Shown: piece after piece, positions 17,111 through 25,873 of the stretch
How positions within the stretch are numbered: the stretch's first letter is position 1
How the letters are laid out: each line of letters begins with the position of its first letter
Origin: JBEEFP01 sp041166085
GTDB taxonomy: Bacteria > Actinomycetota > Acidimicrobiia > Acidimicrobiales > JAFATL01
Direction: 5' to 3'
NCBI GenBank assembly: GCA_041166085.1
Contig: JBEEFP010000058.1
Span: 1-64,000 of the forward strand
Length of the DNA stretch: 64,000 bases
Notes under the pieces: model-generated
What the model saw: only the letters and a program-made list of their open reading frames with translations
What the model was told of the DNA's origin: nothing
Database searches by the model: none
Program-made: the position numbers and the translations under genes

Positions 17111-18622
17111 GTGCCGAGGCGGCCCATGAGCGCGATGCTGAGTGCAATGCGCCGGTCGAGGTGGGTCGCCGTCGTTGCCGTGGTCGCCGCCACCATCGGC
17201 GTGGGCGCGGCCAGGTCGGGTGCGACGGCGCCCGCTCGACCCCTCGATCAAGCCGCCCTCGACCGCTTCGTCCAGCGCGAGGTCCGGCGCAACGGCATCC
17301 CCGGCCTCGCCCTCGGCGTGGTGGACGGCAACCGGACCGCCTTCGTGAGCGCCTTCGGCAAGGGGATCACAACGGGGACGCCGTTCCTCCTCGGGTCGGT
17401 GAGCAAGCCCCTGACCGCGGTCGCCGTGATGCAGCTCGTCGAGTCCGGCAAGGTCGACCTCGACGGTCCGGTGCAGCGCTATGTGCCGAGCTTCCGAGTT
17501 GCGGATGCAGCCGCGTCACGGCGGATCACCGTCCGCCAGCTGCTCACCCACACCAGCGGCATCCCCAACACCGCGTGCGAGACGGAGGACGACACGCTCG
17601 AGGCGTTCGTGGCGACGTTGCGCACGGTGCACCTCGACCGGCCCGTCGGCTCGCGGTACGAGTACTGCAGCGGCAACTACAACCTGCTGGGGCTCCTGAT
17701 CGAGCGGGTGTCGGGGCAGCCGTACGGGCGCTACATGGAGGACCACGTGTTCGCCCCGCTGCGGATGCGGGACAGCTTCGGCACCCTCGCCGGCGCCCGC
17801 GCCGACGGGCTGGCGGCCGGGCATCGCTGGATCTTCGGCCGCAAGGTCGCCCACACGTATTACAACCCGTCGGGCGTACCGGCCGGCTACCTGGCGTCCA
17901 GCGCGTCGGACATGACCCGCCTGCTCGCGGCCGAGATGAACGGCGGGCGCTACGGGGATGCGCAGATCCTGTCCCCCGCCGGCATCGCGATGACCCAACG
18001 ACCGATGGTCAAGACCGACACGGGCGCCCATTACGGCTTCGGCTGGGAGACGGGCGCGACCGGCGGGGTGCCGACCGTGCACCACGGCGGGGTGATCTAC
18101 GACTACGAGTCGCTGCTGTTCATGGAGCCATCCACCCATCGTGGCGCCGTCATCCTGATCAACGCCCAGGGCGTGCTCGCCATCACCGCGTTCCACGCCA
18201 TCGAGGGCGGGGTGGCGCGCATGCTGGCGGGCCGACCCCCGCCGGGGCCGGCGTTGCTCACCGTCGGACGCACCTACGCCGTCGTGGACCTCGTCCTGCT
18301 CGCGCTCCTCTATCTGGTGGTGCGCCCGTTCATCCGGCTGCGGCGCTGGTCGGCGTGGGTGGTGGGGCGGGGCACGCGCCTCCGACGGCCGCTGGTCCGC
18401 GCGGGCGTCGAGGTGCTCGGCGGCATCCTGCTCGTGCTCGGCGTGCGGATGTTCTTCACCCAGCTGGGCGCCCGCAACTGGTTCGAGATCATCAGCCTGG
18501 TGCCCGACCTGGTTCCGTGGGTGCTGGTGGTCGGTGCACTCCTCGTCGCGCGTGGCGTCACCCACGCCGTGGTCGCCGGGCGCGCTCGTCGCTCCATGAC
18601 GAGTCAGACTGCAGGGGCATGA
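17111..18622 (+). CDS. Membrane-anchored serine hydrolase (class C beta-lactamase/PBP-like)
   Basis: A 503-residue protein from GTG 17111 (ATG 17126 also possible). A signal/anchor segment is followed by a beta-lactamase/transpeptidase-like domain with the SVSK tetrad at S96-K99. The Tyr motif is YCSGNYNLLG, with Ser in place of the usual Asn of YxN, and HHGG marks the third box. The last ~120 residues hold three to four membrane helices, a layout seen in exported esterase/peptidase members of this family. The substrate is unknown; peptidoglycan or D-amino-acid peptides are possible. The stop overlaps the next start (ATGA). Confidence 0.88.
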   Translation: MPRRPMSAMLSAMRRSRWVAVVAVVAATIGVGAARSGATAPARPLDQAALDRFVQREVRRNGIPGLALGVVDGNRTAFVSAFGKGITTGTPFLLGSVSKPLTAVAVMQLVESGKVDLDGPVQRYVPSFRVADAAASRRITVRQLLTHTSGIPNTACETEDDTLEAFVATLRTVHLDRPVGSRYEYCSGNYNLLGLLIERVSGQPYGRYMEDHVFAPLRMRDSFGTLAGARADGLAAGHRWIFGRKVAHTYYNPSGVPAGYLASSASDMTRLLAAEMNGGRYGDAQILSPAGIAMTQRPMVKTDTGAHYGFGWETGATGGVPTVHHGGVIYDYESLLFMEPSTHRGAVILINAQGVLAITAFHAIEGGVARMLAGRPPPGPALLTVGRTYAVVDLVLLALLYLVVRPFIRLRRWSAWVVGRGTRLRRPLVRAGVEVLGGILLVLGVRMFFTQLGARNWFEIISLVPDLVPWVLVVGALLVARGVTHAVVAGRARRSMTSQTAGA

Positions 18623-19299
18623 CGACGTTCGGCCTCGTCCACGGCGCGTGGCACGGGCCGTGGTGCTGGGATCTCCTCGTTCCCGAGCTCGAGTCGCGCG
18701 GACACCGGGCGGTCACGGTCGACCTTCCGGCCGACGATCCCGACGCGGGCCTGGAGGCGTACGCGTCGATCGCGATGGACGCCTTCTCGAGTGTCGACGG
18801 GGACGACCTGGTCGTGGTCGGCCACTCGCTCGGTGGCATAACGGCCGCGCTCGTCGCGGGACGTCGACCCGTGCGCCACCTCGTCTACCTGTGCGCGTTC
18901 GTGCCGATCCCGGGCCAGAACCTCGCCCTGGTGGCGCCCCACGCGGTCGCTCCGGGGTTCGGACTGGCGCAGGAGAACCATCCCGACGGGTCGTCCTCGT
19001 GGCCGGCCGACGCGGCGGCCGAGACGTTCTTCCACGACTGCGATCCCGCGCTGGCCGCGTGGGCCGCGGCGCGGCTGCGCCCCCAGGCCTGGCGCATCGG
19101 CGGCGACCGCTTCCCGCTCGACAAGCTGCCGGACGTGACGACGACCTACGTCCTCTGCACCGAGGAACGAGCCGTCAACCCGGCCTGGTCACGGGCGCGG
19201 GCCCAGACGATCGGCGCCGCGCTGGTCGAGCTGCCCGGCGGGCACTCGCCGTTCTTGTCCCGTCCGGCGGCGTTGGCCGACGTGCTTTCTGCCGTGTGA
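18619..19299 (+). CDS. Alpha/beta hydrolase
   Basis: A 226-residue protein beginning FGLVHGAWHGPWCW, the oxyanion-loop signature of the small esterase/hydroxynitrile-lyase-like group. The nucleophile elbow GHSLGG carries Ser70, and LPGGHSPF near the C-terminus supplies the catalytic His. It has no signal peptide, so it is cytoplasmic. The start overlaps the serine hydrolase stop by four bases, suggesting coupled expression. A methylesterase-like activity is a reasonable but unproven guess. Confidence 0.88.
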   Translation: MTTFGLVHGAWHGPWCWDLLVPELESRGHRAVTVDLPADDPDAGLEAYASIAMDAFSSVDGDDLVVVGHSLGGITAALVAGRRPVRHLVYLCAFVPIPGQNLALVAPHAVAPGFGLAQENHPDGSSSWPADAAAETFFHDCDPALAAWAAARLRPQAWRIGGDRFPLDKLPDVTTTYVLCTEERAVNPAWSRARAQTIGAALVELPGGHSPFLSRPAALADVLSAV

Positions 19300-19355
19300 C
19301 CTCCTGCCGGCGCGGGTACGGACCAGAGGGAGACCCCTAGGCGGAGGAGATCCCG

Positions 19356-20141
19356 ATGGCCCTGTTCACGCGCAAGTCGCGCACCGAGGACGTCAGCGAG
19401 CCGGCCCGGCTGCTGATCAGCGACCACATGAAGGTCGAGCGCATCTTCGCCGAGATCAAGCAGGCGGACAGCCCCAACCGCATCCAGAGCCTGGTGACCC
19501 AGCTCGACGCCGAGCTGACCCGGCACACGACCATCGAGGAGCACGTCCTCTACCCGTTCGTGGAGCGCAACGTCCCGGGCGGCGAGGACCTCATCGGCGA
19601 AGCGGAGACCGAGCACCAGGAGGCGACGATCCTGCTCGAGAAGGTCGCCAACATGGATGCGTCCGCACCCGGCTTCATGGAAGCGGTCGAGGCGCTCGAG
19701 AAGGCGGTGAGCCACCACGTCAAGGACGAGGAGGACGAGCTGTTCCCGAAGATGGAGCGGGCCACCGACGAGGCCACCCTCGCCCGGCTCCGCCTCGACC
19801 TCGAGAACGAGAAGCTGGGGCTGAGCCCCACGCCGACGCTGCCCGGCAACGAGGTGCGGGGTGGCCAGGCCGTGGGGCGGACGACGCCGACGCGCTCGTC
19901 CGGCTCGTCGTCGGGCGCTCCCAACGTCTGGGTGCAGCCCCATCCGAAGGACGACCGCTGGCAGGTCAGGCGCGAAGGCGCCAAGCGGGCCAGCCGCGTC
20001 TTCGACACCCAGGCCGACGCCCAGGCCTTCGGCACCCGGCTGGCCAAGCGCGAGCGCGTCGAGCTCATCGTCGCGGGCCGCGACGGCACCGTCCGCGACA
20101 AGCACAGCTACGGCAACGACCCGGCCAACGTGCCAGGCTGA
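19356..20141 (+). CDS. Hemerythrin HHE-domain protein with C-terminal DUF2188-like domain
   Basis: A 261-residue protein with SD ggaggag. Residues ~15-145 form a hemerythrin-like four-helix bundle; the diiron ligands fall in LISDHMKVE, TTIEEHVLYP, ETEHQE and HHVKDEEDELFP. After a Ser/Gly/Thr-rich linker (~165-185), the C-terminal ~70 residues (WVQPHPKDDRWQVRREGA ... GRDGTVRDKHSYGNDP) match the DUF2188 pattern, normally a separate small protein. It is a soluble protein likely to bind O2, NO or iron and may take part in stress responses. The fusion is unusual. A long hairpin follows the stop. Confidence 0.85.
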   Translation: MALFTRKSRTEDVSEPARLLISDHMKVERIFAEIKQADSPNRIQSLVTQLDAELTRHTTIEEHVLYPFVERNVPGGEDLIGEAETEHQEATILLEKVANMDASAPGFMEAVEALEKAVSHHVKDEEDELFPKMERATDEATLARLRLDLENEKLGLSPTPTLPGNEVRGGQAVGRTTPTRSSGSSSGAPNVWVQPHPKDDRWQVRREGAKRASRVFDTQADAQAFGTRLAKRERVELIVAGRDGTVRDKHSYGNDPANVPG

Positions 20142-20166
20142 CCCCACCACCACCAACCCCCCTTGC

Positions 20167-20211
20167 TCTCGAGGAAATGGGCCACCGAATCCGTGGCCTA
20201 TTTCCTCGAGA
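20167..20211. terminator. Hairpin of the CTCGAGG family
   Basis: Arms 20167-20185 and 20193-20211 pair over 19 bp with one G-U pair; the loop is cgaatcc. It lies 26 bases after the hemerythrin stop. The ends tctcgaggaaat/atttcctcgaga match the hairpin at 44315-44362. Confidence 0.75.
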
Positions 20212-20242
20212 CACCGTTCAGCGGCGAGCGACAGGAGTCCTC

Positions 20243-20635
20243 ATGGCCGGCATCGCGATCATCACCGAGGCGTGCATAGAGACCAAGGACCGGGCGTGCG
20301 TCGACGTCTGCCCGGTGCAGTGCATCTACGAGTACGACCCGGCCAAGAACATCCTGTTCTCCGAGGTCGAGGCGGGCGGCGGGGTCGAGAACACCCACAC
20401 GCCCAACCCCGACAACATCGCGATCTTCGCCGACACGATCCTCTACGTGAACACCGACGAGTGCACCGCGTGCACGAACTGCTACCAGCCCGACGTGTGT
20501 CCGGTTGGAGCCATCTACCCCGAGGAGTCGGTGCCCGACGGGAGCCCCAACAAGAAGTACAACAGCGATGACCCCAACAAGGGCCACGACCACACCTTCT
20601 TCATTCAGCTGAGCAAGGACGTCTTCGCCGACTGA
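20243..20635 (+). CDS. Ferredoxin, 7Fe/8Fe actinobacterial type
   Basis: A 130-residue protein starting at MAGIAIITEAC with SD acaggag; an upstream in-frame ATG would place the hairpin repeat inside the coding region and is rejected. The first cluster motif C-x7-C-x3-CP-x3-C matches FdxA-type 7Fe ferredoxins. The second is CTACTNCYQPDVCP, with five residues before the last Cys instead of the usual three, and there is an insertion of about 30 residues between the motifs. It is a soluble electron carrier, possibly a partner for the P450 or other oxidoreductases here. A hairpin at 20650-20685 follows. Confidence 0.88.
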   Translation: MAGIAIITEACIETKDRACVDVCPVQCIYEYDPAKNILFSEVEAGGGVENTHTPNPDNIAIFADTILYVNTDECTACTNCYQPDVCPVGAIYPEESVPDGSPNKKYNSDDPNKGHDHTFFIQLSKDVFAD

Positions 20636-20649
20636 GGACAGCGGCTTTC

Positions 20650-20685
20650 GCGCACGGGGGTAGGCCATAGGCCCTCCCGGTGCGC
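20650..20685 (+). terminator. Bulged hairpin after the ferredoxin gene
   Basis: Outer arms gcgcac/gtgcgc and inner ggcc/ggcc pair around a short bulged GC stem, 15 bases after the stop. The stem is followed by aata and no T-run. Another imperfect stem (about 20733-20763) lies in the leader of the following ABC operon. Confidence 0.45.
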
Positions 20686-20783
20686 AATAGCGAGCAGCGC
20701 GGCTGTGAGATCCCCAAGGGACTGACGACCAGCTTTCGGGATTCCGCCCAGGGAATCGAAACTGGGCTGTCGAATCCACAGCC

Positions 20784-22247
20784 ATGGGGCGGCGACTCGG
20801 CATCCTGGTGGCGATCCTCGGCCTGGTGGCGGCCGCTTGTACGGGGGCGCCCCGACCCGAGAGCCTGGCCGCCAAGGAGAAGAAGGCGACCCAGGACGCC
20901 GCCCTCGGCAGCGACAACGCCGTCGACGCGACCACCACCACGGCCGCGCTGGACGCGGCCGGCAACCCGACGGCAGGCCCGGGCGGGACCAGGTCCACCA
21001 AGGCGGGCGCCAAGCCGGGCACCACCGCCGTGCCGGGTCAGTCGACGACACCCGGGGTGAAGGGCGCCGACGGCATCACCCCACTGAACCTCTACAGCGG
21101 CGCGGCCGACCGCATCGGCATCACCGACGACAAGATCACCCTCTGCGGGCACGCCGCCCTCATCTTCGCCTCCGCCTTCAACACCAAGCCGGAGGACATC
21201 AACGTCTACTGGCAGATGGTCAACACCGAGCGCAACGGCATCTACGGCCGCAAGGTCGAGGCCACCTACGAGGACGACCAGTACGACCCCAAGCAGGCCG
21301 TCACCGCCGCTGAGACCTGCAAGTCCAAGAACCCCTTCTTCCTGCTGGGCGGCATCGGCTTCGACCAGATCCCCGCCGTCCGGGAGTGGGCCGAGCAGAA
21401 CAAGATGCTCTACGTCCACCACATCGCGGTGGAGGCCGGCTCGGCGGGCAAGCAGTACTCCTTCACGCCCCAGCCGAGCGTGGAGAAGGTCGGCATCGCC
21501 TCCGGTGAGTTCATCGCCGCCCGCTACAAGGACAAGCGCGTGGGCATCGTCCACCGCAACAGCGAGAACTGGCAGCCGGGCAGCGACGCGGGCAAGGCCT
21601 ACATGAAGGCCCACGGCGTCAACGTGGTCGACGACCTCGGCACCGAGAAGAACGGGTCCGTGTACTCGGCTCAGATCGCCCAGCTGCAGTCGGACAACGT
21701 GCAGGTCGTGTGGTTCTGGGAGAACGCCCTCGCCGCCGCCGAGTTCATCAAGCAGGCCCACAACCAGGGCTACCACCCGACCTTCGTGGTGTTCCCGTTC
21801 CAGACGACGCTCGACGTGGTCGGCAACGACGCCCTGAGCAGCAGGATCGACGGCATCTCCACATGGCCCGCGTACAAGCCGGGCGGGTACAACGGTCCGG
21901 CCGCCTTCCCCGGCACCGGGTACCAGGAGGAGATCAGGGCCTACGAGGCCGCCATGGCCAAGTACCGACCCGGTGTCGCTCCCAACGACATCCTCTGGCA
22001 GGTCTGGCTGGCCAACAAGACCATCGAGGACCTGTTCCAGCGGTGCGGCAAGGACTGCACGCGCAACCGCTTCGCCGGGGTGCTGGCGCAGTCGCAGGGA
22101 AGCGTGGCGCCGAGCTGCCCGGTGGACTTCCCCCGAGGTGGCGGTCACCACGGCGGGTTCAACGTGTTCATGACGCAAGAGGCCTTCGACGCCGGCGGCA
22201 CGCCTGCATTCCGCAACACCAGCTGGTGCAAGGAGCACTTGAACTGA
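20784..22247 (+). CDS. ABC transporter substrate-binding lipoprotein, branched-chain amino acid type (LivK-like)
   Basis: A 487-residue protein. The signal peptide ends in a lipobox-like VAAAC with lipidated Cys19, then a ~75-residue Ala/Thr/Gly-rich linker. The rest is a type I periplasmic-binding fold of the Peripla_BP_6 family (INVYWQMVNTERNGIYGRKV, then GIGFDQIPAVREWA). Substrates of this family include branched-chain amino acids, urea, amides and aromatic acids; the specificity here is open. It heads an operon with livH, livM-livG and livF homologues. Its stop TGA overlaps the permease ATG by one base. Confidence 0.9.
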   Translation: MGRRLGILVAILGLVAAACTGAPRPESLAAKEKKATQDAALGSDNAVDATTTTAALDAAGNPTAGPGGTRSTKAGAKPGTTAVPGQSTTPGVKGADGITPLNLYSGAADRIGITDDKITLCGHAALIFASAFNTKPEDINVYWQMVNTERNGIYGRKVEATYEDDQYDPKQAVTAAETCKSKNPFFLLGGIGFDQIPAVREWAEQNKMLYVHHIAVEAGSAGKQYSFTPQPSVEKVGIASGEFIAARYKDKRVGIVHRNSENWQPGSDAGKAYMKAHGVNVVDDLGTEKNGSVYSAQIAQLQSDNVQVVWFWENALAAAEFIKQAHNQGYHPTFVVFPFQTTLDVVGNDALSSRIDGISTWPAYKPGGYNGPAAFPGTGYQEEIRAYEAAMAKYRPGVAPNDILWQVWLANKTIEDLFQRCGKDCTRNRFAGVLAQSQGSVAPSCPVDFPRGGGHHGGFNVFMTQEAFDAGGTPAFRNTSWCKEHLN

Positions 22248-23134
22248 TGGGACAGACACTCGTCGCCGGGTTGGTGGCCGGCGGCATCTACGGGATCCTC
22301 GCCCTCGGGATCGTGATCGTCTATCGAGGCAGCAAGGTCCTCAACTTCGCCCAGGCCGAGCTCGGCACCTTCGGCATCTACGTGGCCTGGTGGTTGGTCG
22401 ACCGTCACCACGCGCCATGGCTCGTCGGCGCGCTGGCCGGCGTGATCGTCAGCGGCGCCCTGTGCTTTGCCTTCGAGCGCTTCGTCGTGCGCCAGATGAC
22501 GGACTCGCCCCGCGTCACCGTCGCCGTCGCGACCGTCGGGCTGCTGCTGTTGCTCATCGCCGTCGAGGTGAAGATCTGGGGTCCGTCGCCTCGCTTCCTG
22601 CGCGGCCCCGTGCAGGGGACGGCGTTCACCCTGCTCGCCTACCGCGTCCATTGGACGGAGCTCATCGCGTTGGCGCTGGCCGCCGGTATCGGCCTCGGGC
22701 TCAACGCCTTCCTGCGCCGCACCGACTTCGGGCTCGGCGTGCTCGCCGCGGCACAGGACCCCGTCGCCACCCGGATGCAGGGCATCAGCTACGCGCGGGT
22801 GAGCGCATTCACCTGGGTTTCGGCCGGCGTGCTCGGCACCATCGCCGTGCTGCTCCTCGAGCCCACCATCGGCGCCTTCTTCCCCGGCCACTACTCCGTG
22901 GGCGCCAACGCCCTCTTCATCCCCGCCCTCGCCGCCGCCCTCATCGGTCGGCTCGACAACCTGACGCACGCCTTCCTCGGCGGCCTCGCCGTCGGCGTCG
23001 CGCAGCAAGGCGTGCAGCGCCTGTTCGTCCACTCCAGCACGCCGGGCATCCCGACCCTCGCGCTGTTCACGATCATCATCGGCGTGCTGTTGCTGCGCAC
23101 CCAGCCCAAGCAAACGACAGGAGCGGTGGCGTGA
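22247..23134 (+). CDS. Branched-chain amino acid ABC transporter permease (LivH-like)
   Basis: A 295-residue membrane protein with about eight hydrophobic segments. It begins VAGLVAGGIYGILALGIVIV and continues with GSKVLNFAQAELGTFG, both hallmark segments of LivH permeases. GLGVLAAAQDPVATRMQGI is the cytoplasmic loop that contacts the ATPase. It shares one base with the preceding gene. The next transporter gene is separated by 97 bases that contain a dispersed repeat. Confidence 0.9.
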   Translation: MGQTLVAGLVAGGIYGILALGIVIVYRGSKVLNFAQAELGTFGIYVAWWLVDRHHAPWLVGALAGVIVSGALCFAFERFVVRQMTDSPRVTVAVATVGLLLLLIAVEVKIWGPSPRFLRGPVQGTAFTLLAYRVHWTELIALALAAGIGLGLNAFLRRTDFGLGVLAAAQDPVATRMQGISYARVSAFTWVSAGVLGTIAVLLLEPTIGAFFPGHYSVGANALFIPALAAALIGRLDNLTHAFLGGLAVGVAQQGVQRLFVHSSTPGIPTLALFTIIIGVLLLRTQPKQTTGAVA

Positions 23135-23139
23135 CCGGC

Positions 23140-23216
23140 CAACGCGGGGTCGGCAGGAGCCCGCGATGGGGTTGGGGTCCCCATCGCACATCAGCGAGCG
23201 CAGCTTGCAAGCGAGC
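23140..23216 (+). repeat. Start-proximal dispersed repeat, copy A
   Basis: The 35-base core 23182-23216 matches 54602-54636 (reverse complement) at 34 of 35 positions and contains the palindrome gcttgcaagc. An outer box (gcccgcgatgggg, 23159-23171) is also shared. The core ends 15 bases before the GTG of livM-livG, inside an operon. Confidence 0.75.
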
Positions 23217-23231
23217 GAATGAGAGAGTGGC

Positions 23232-25070
23232 GTGACCGTCAGGCCGACACCGCGCCAGATCACCGCCGCCGCGCTCGCATCCGCGTTCGTCCTCGTGCCG
23301 CCCCTGCTCGGACGACACGCCACCTTCCTGCTCACCGATCACCGCGCCGGGATCGTCGCGGTGGGCGCCATCTGGGCCGCCATGGCCCTGTCGCTCAACA
23401 TCCTCGTCGGCTACGCCGGGCAGATCTCCCTCGGACACGGCGCGCTGGTGGCGGTCGGGGCCTACAGCACGGGCATCATCGCCGGCCGCTGGTACCTGCC
23501 GGCCGGACTCGGCTTCCTCGTCGCGACCGTCGTCGGCGCGGCATTCGCCTTCCTGGTCGGCCTGCCGGCGCTGCGCCTGAAGGGCCTGTACCTCGCCGTC
23601 ACCACCATCGCCTTCCAAGCGTTGGCCGAGAACTTCCTGCTCAAGATCCCCTGGCTCTCGCGCGGCTCGGCCGGGTTGGCGACGCCCCGCCCCTACGCGT
23701 GGGGACTCAATTGGAACCGCAACGTCGACTTCGTCGGGCTCGCCCTGCTGCTGGTGCTGGGGTTCTGGTTGCTCGACACGAACATCACCCGCACCAAGCT
23801 GGGCCGGGCCTTCTACGCCATCCGCGAGGACGAGCAGATCGCCCAGTCGCGTGGCGTGGACGTCACGCGCTACAAGCTGCTGGCCTTCACGTTGTCGGGG
23901 GCGTTGGCCGGTGCGTCGGGCAGCCTGTTCGCCCACCGCTTCGGGTTCGTCAACTCCGACACCTTCACCCTCGAGAAGGTCTCGCTGCTGCTGCTCGTCA
24001 TGGTCGTCGTCGGTGGTCTCGGGTCGCGAACCGGTGTGGCCGTCGCCGCCTTCGCGTTCTCCGCCCTCCCTCTCCTGCTCAGGTTCCTCGTCGGCTGGGA
24101 CTACATCGTCGGCGCTCTGCTGCTCGTCTACGCGATGGCCCACAACCCGGGCGGGGTGGCGGCTGCTATCCGCGAGGCGCGCGAGAAGCGGGAGGCCAAG
24201 CACAAGACGGAAGACCACGAGGCGGGCATGCACGACCTGCCCTCGCTTCCTCGACCGGACAACCTGGCGGGCACCGTCTCGGTCCCGGGCACGACGCTCC
24301 TCGACGTCGTCGACCTCACCGTGCGCTTCGGCGGACTCACCGCAGTGGACGACGCGTCCATCACCGTGCCGGCCGGACAGATCGTCGGGCTCATCGGGCC
24401 CAACGGCGCCGGCAAGTCCACCCTGTTCAACGCGGCGGGCGGGTTCGTGACGCCGAACGCAGGCCGCGTGACGTTCAACGGACGCGACGTCACCGACCTC
24501 GCGCCCCACCAGCGGGCTGCCCTCGGCATCGGGCGCACGTTCCAGCACACCGGCCTGGCCCGCAACCTCTCGGTGCTCGAGAACCTGCTGCTGGCCCAGC
24601 ACAGCGCGGCCAACTACAGCTGGGCCGAGGCACTCGTCTTCGTCGGGAAGACGGGACCGTGCGAGGAGGAGCTGCACCGGCGCAGCATCGAGGTCATCGA
24701 CGCCCTCGGGTTCGGTGACAAGACCGACGTGGCTGTGCGCAACCTCTCCGGCGGTCAACAGCGCATCGTCGAGCTGGCGTGCGCGTTGGTGACCGCCCCG
24801 CAGCTGCTCATGCTCGACGAGCCCTCGGCCGGGATGGCGCCTGCGGCCGTCGAGAACCTGGCCCAACGGCTGCGCGAGCTGCGCGACGACCTCGGACGCA
24901 CGGTGCTGCTCATCGAGCACCACATCCCTCTCGTGCTGGACGTGTGCGACCACGTCTACGTGCTCGATGCCGGCCGCGTCATCGCCAGCGGGACGCCGGC
25001 CGAGGTGGCGGCCATGCCCGAGGTGATGACTGCCTACCTGGGCGAGGAAGTGGCGGTGTTGAGCTCATGA
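23232..25070 (+). CDS. LivM-LivG fusion: ABC permease joined to ATPase
   Basis: A 612-residue protein from GTG 23232 (SD-like gagagag). Residues ~15-310 are a LivM-type permease (LSLNILVGYAGQISLGHGAL, then ALRLKGLYLAVTTIAFQAL). A charged linker of about 45 residues leads into a LivG-type ATPase: Walker A GPNGAGKST, signature LSGGQQR, Walker B LLMLDEPS and the switch His in LLIEHH. In most bacteria these are two genes; one chain enforces 1:1 stoichiometry. It is followed by livF with an ATGA overlap. Confidence 0.92.
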   Translation: MTVRPTPRQITAAALASAFVLVPPLLGRHATFLLTDHRAGIVAVGAIWAAMALSLNILVGYAGQISLGHGALVAVGAYSTGIIAGRWYLPAGLGFLVATVVGAAFAFLVGLPALRLKGLYLAVTTIAFQALAENFLLKIPWLSRGSAGLATPRPYAWGLNWNRNVDFVGLALLLVLGFWLLDTNITRTKLGRAFYAIREDEQIAQSRGVDVTRYKLLAFTLSGALAGASGSLFAHRFGFVNSDTFTLEKVSLLLLVMVVVGGLGSRTGVAVAAFAFSALPLLLRFLVGWDYIVGALLLVYAMAHNPGGVAAAIREAREKREAKHKTEDHEAGMHDLPSLPRPDNLAGTVSVPGTTLLDVVDLTVRFGGLTAVDDASITVPAGQIVGLIGPNGAGKSTLFNAAGGFVTPNAGRVTFNGRDVTDLAPHQRAALGIGRTFQHTGLARNLSVLENLLLAQHSAANYSWAEALVFVGKTGPCEEELHRRSIEVIDALGFGDKTDVAVRNLSGGQQRIVELACALVTAPQLLMLDEPSAGMAPAAVENLAQRLRELRDDLGRTVLLIEHHIPLVLDVCDHVYVLDAGRVIASGTPAEVAAMPEVMTAYLGEEVAVLSS

Positions 25071-25873
25071 GCCTTCTCGAAGCGAAGGGACTGGTCGCGG
25101 GCTTCGGTCCGACCACCGTGCTGCACGGCGTCGACCTGCACGTCGAGGCGGACGAGCTGGCGTGCGTGCTCGGGCTCAACGGCGCAGGCAAGTCGGTGAC
25201 GCTCAAGGTCATCGGCGGCCTCGTCCCCGCGTGGGAAGGCAAGGTCGTCTTCGACGGTGAGGACGTCACCACGCTGTCCGTCGAGCAGCGCGTCGCGCGT
25301 GGGATGGCCTTCGTGCCCCAAGGTCGCCAGCTCTTCCCCGAGCTCACCGTGAACGAGAACCTGCGCCTCGGCGGCTATCTGCCCCGCCGGCGCGACCGGG
25401 CCGCGTCCGACAAGGTGCTGGCCGACGTGCTCGAGCGCTTCCCTCGCATGGCGCAGCGACGCGACCAGCCCGCGGGCACGCTCTCTGGTGGCGAGCAGGC
25501 CATGCTCGCGGTCGGGCGGGCCCTCATGGCGCGACCCAAGCTGCTGCTGGTCGACGAGCCCAGCGCTGGTCTGGCGCCCATCGTCGCCATGGACGTCGTC
25601 GACATGCTGGCCGACGTGGCCCGTAGTGGCGTGGCCGTCTTCCTCGTCGAGCAGAACGTGCCCCTCGCCCTGCGGGTGGCGCAGCGGGCGCACGTGATGC
25701 AGCGGGGCGCGGTGGTCTACGAGTCGGCCGTGCGCGACATCGACCACGAGCGCCTCGCCGCCGAGCTCGGCATCGGCACGCTGCTGCGGCCCTCCACCAA
25801 CGGTCACCGTCCCAAGGGGCACGGGCGCAACCGCAGCGGTCCCCGGCGCACCAGGCCCCTCAAGGCGCGATGA
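25067..25873 (+). CDS. Branched-chain amino acid ABC transporter ATPase (LivF-like)
   Basis: A 268-residue ATPase. Walker A is GLNGAGKS, the signature TLSGGEQAML, and Walker B LLLVDEPSAGLAP, typical of LivF. The C-terminus has a basic extension of about 30 residues (GHRPKGHGRNRSGPRRTR) beyond the usual length. It completes a transporter with LivK-, LivH- and LivM-LivG-like proteins. The start overlaps the fusion gene stop (ATGA), and the stop overlaps the PucR-like gene start in the same way. Confidence 0.92.
   Translation: MSLLEAKGLVAGFGPTTVLHGVDLHVEADELACVLGLNGAGKSVTLKVIGGLVPAWEGKVVFDGEDVTTLSVEQRVARGMAFVPQGRQLFPELTVNENLRLGGYLPRRRDRAASDKVLADVLERFPRMAQRRDQPAGTLSGGEQAMLAVGRALMARPKLLLVDEPSAGLAPIVAMDVVDMLADVARSGVAVFLVEQNVPLALRVAQRAHVMQRGAVVYESAVRDIDHERLAAELGIGTLLRPSTNGHRPKGHGRNRSGPRRTRPLKAR

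Noticed and set aside
17111..18622. Antibiotic-resistance beta-lactamase
   Set aside because: The YxN box is altered (YCS) and C-terminal membrane helices are present; this fits a general serine hydrolase family, not a resistance enzyme.
23135..23231. Short peptide SPRWGWGPHRTSASAACKRA between livH and livM-livG
   Set aside because: It reads through the nucleotide repeat; a similar peptide appears upstream of leuS only because the DNA is repeated. No SD or independent evidence.
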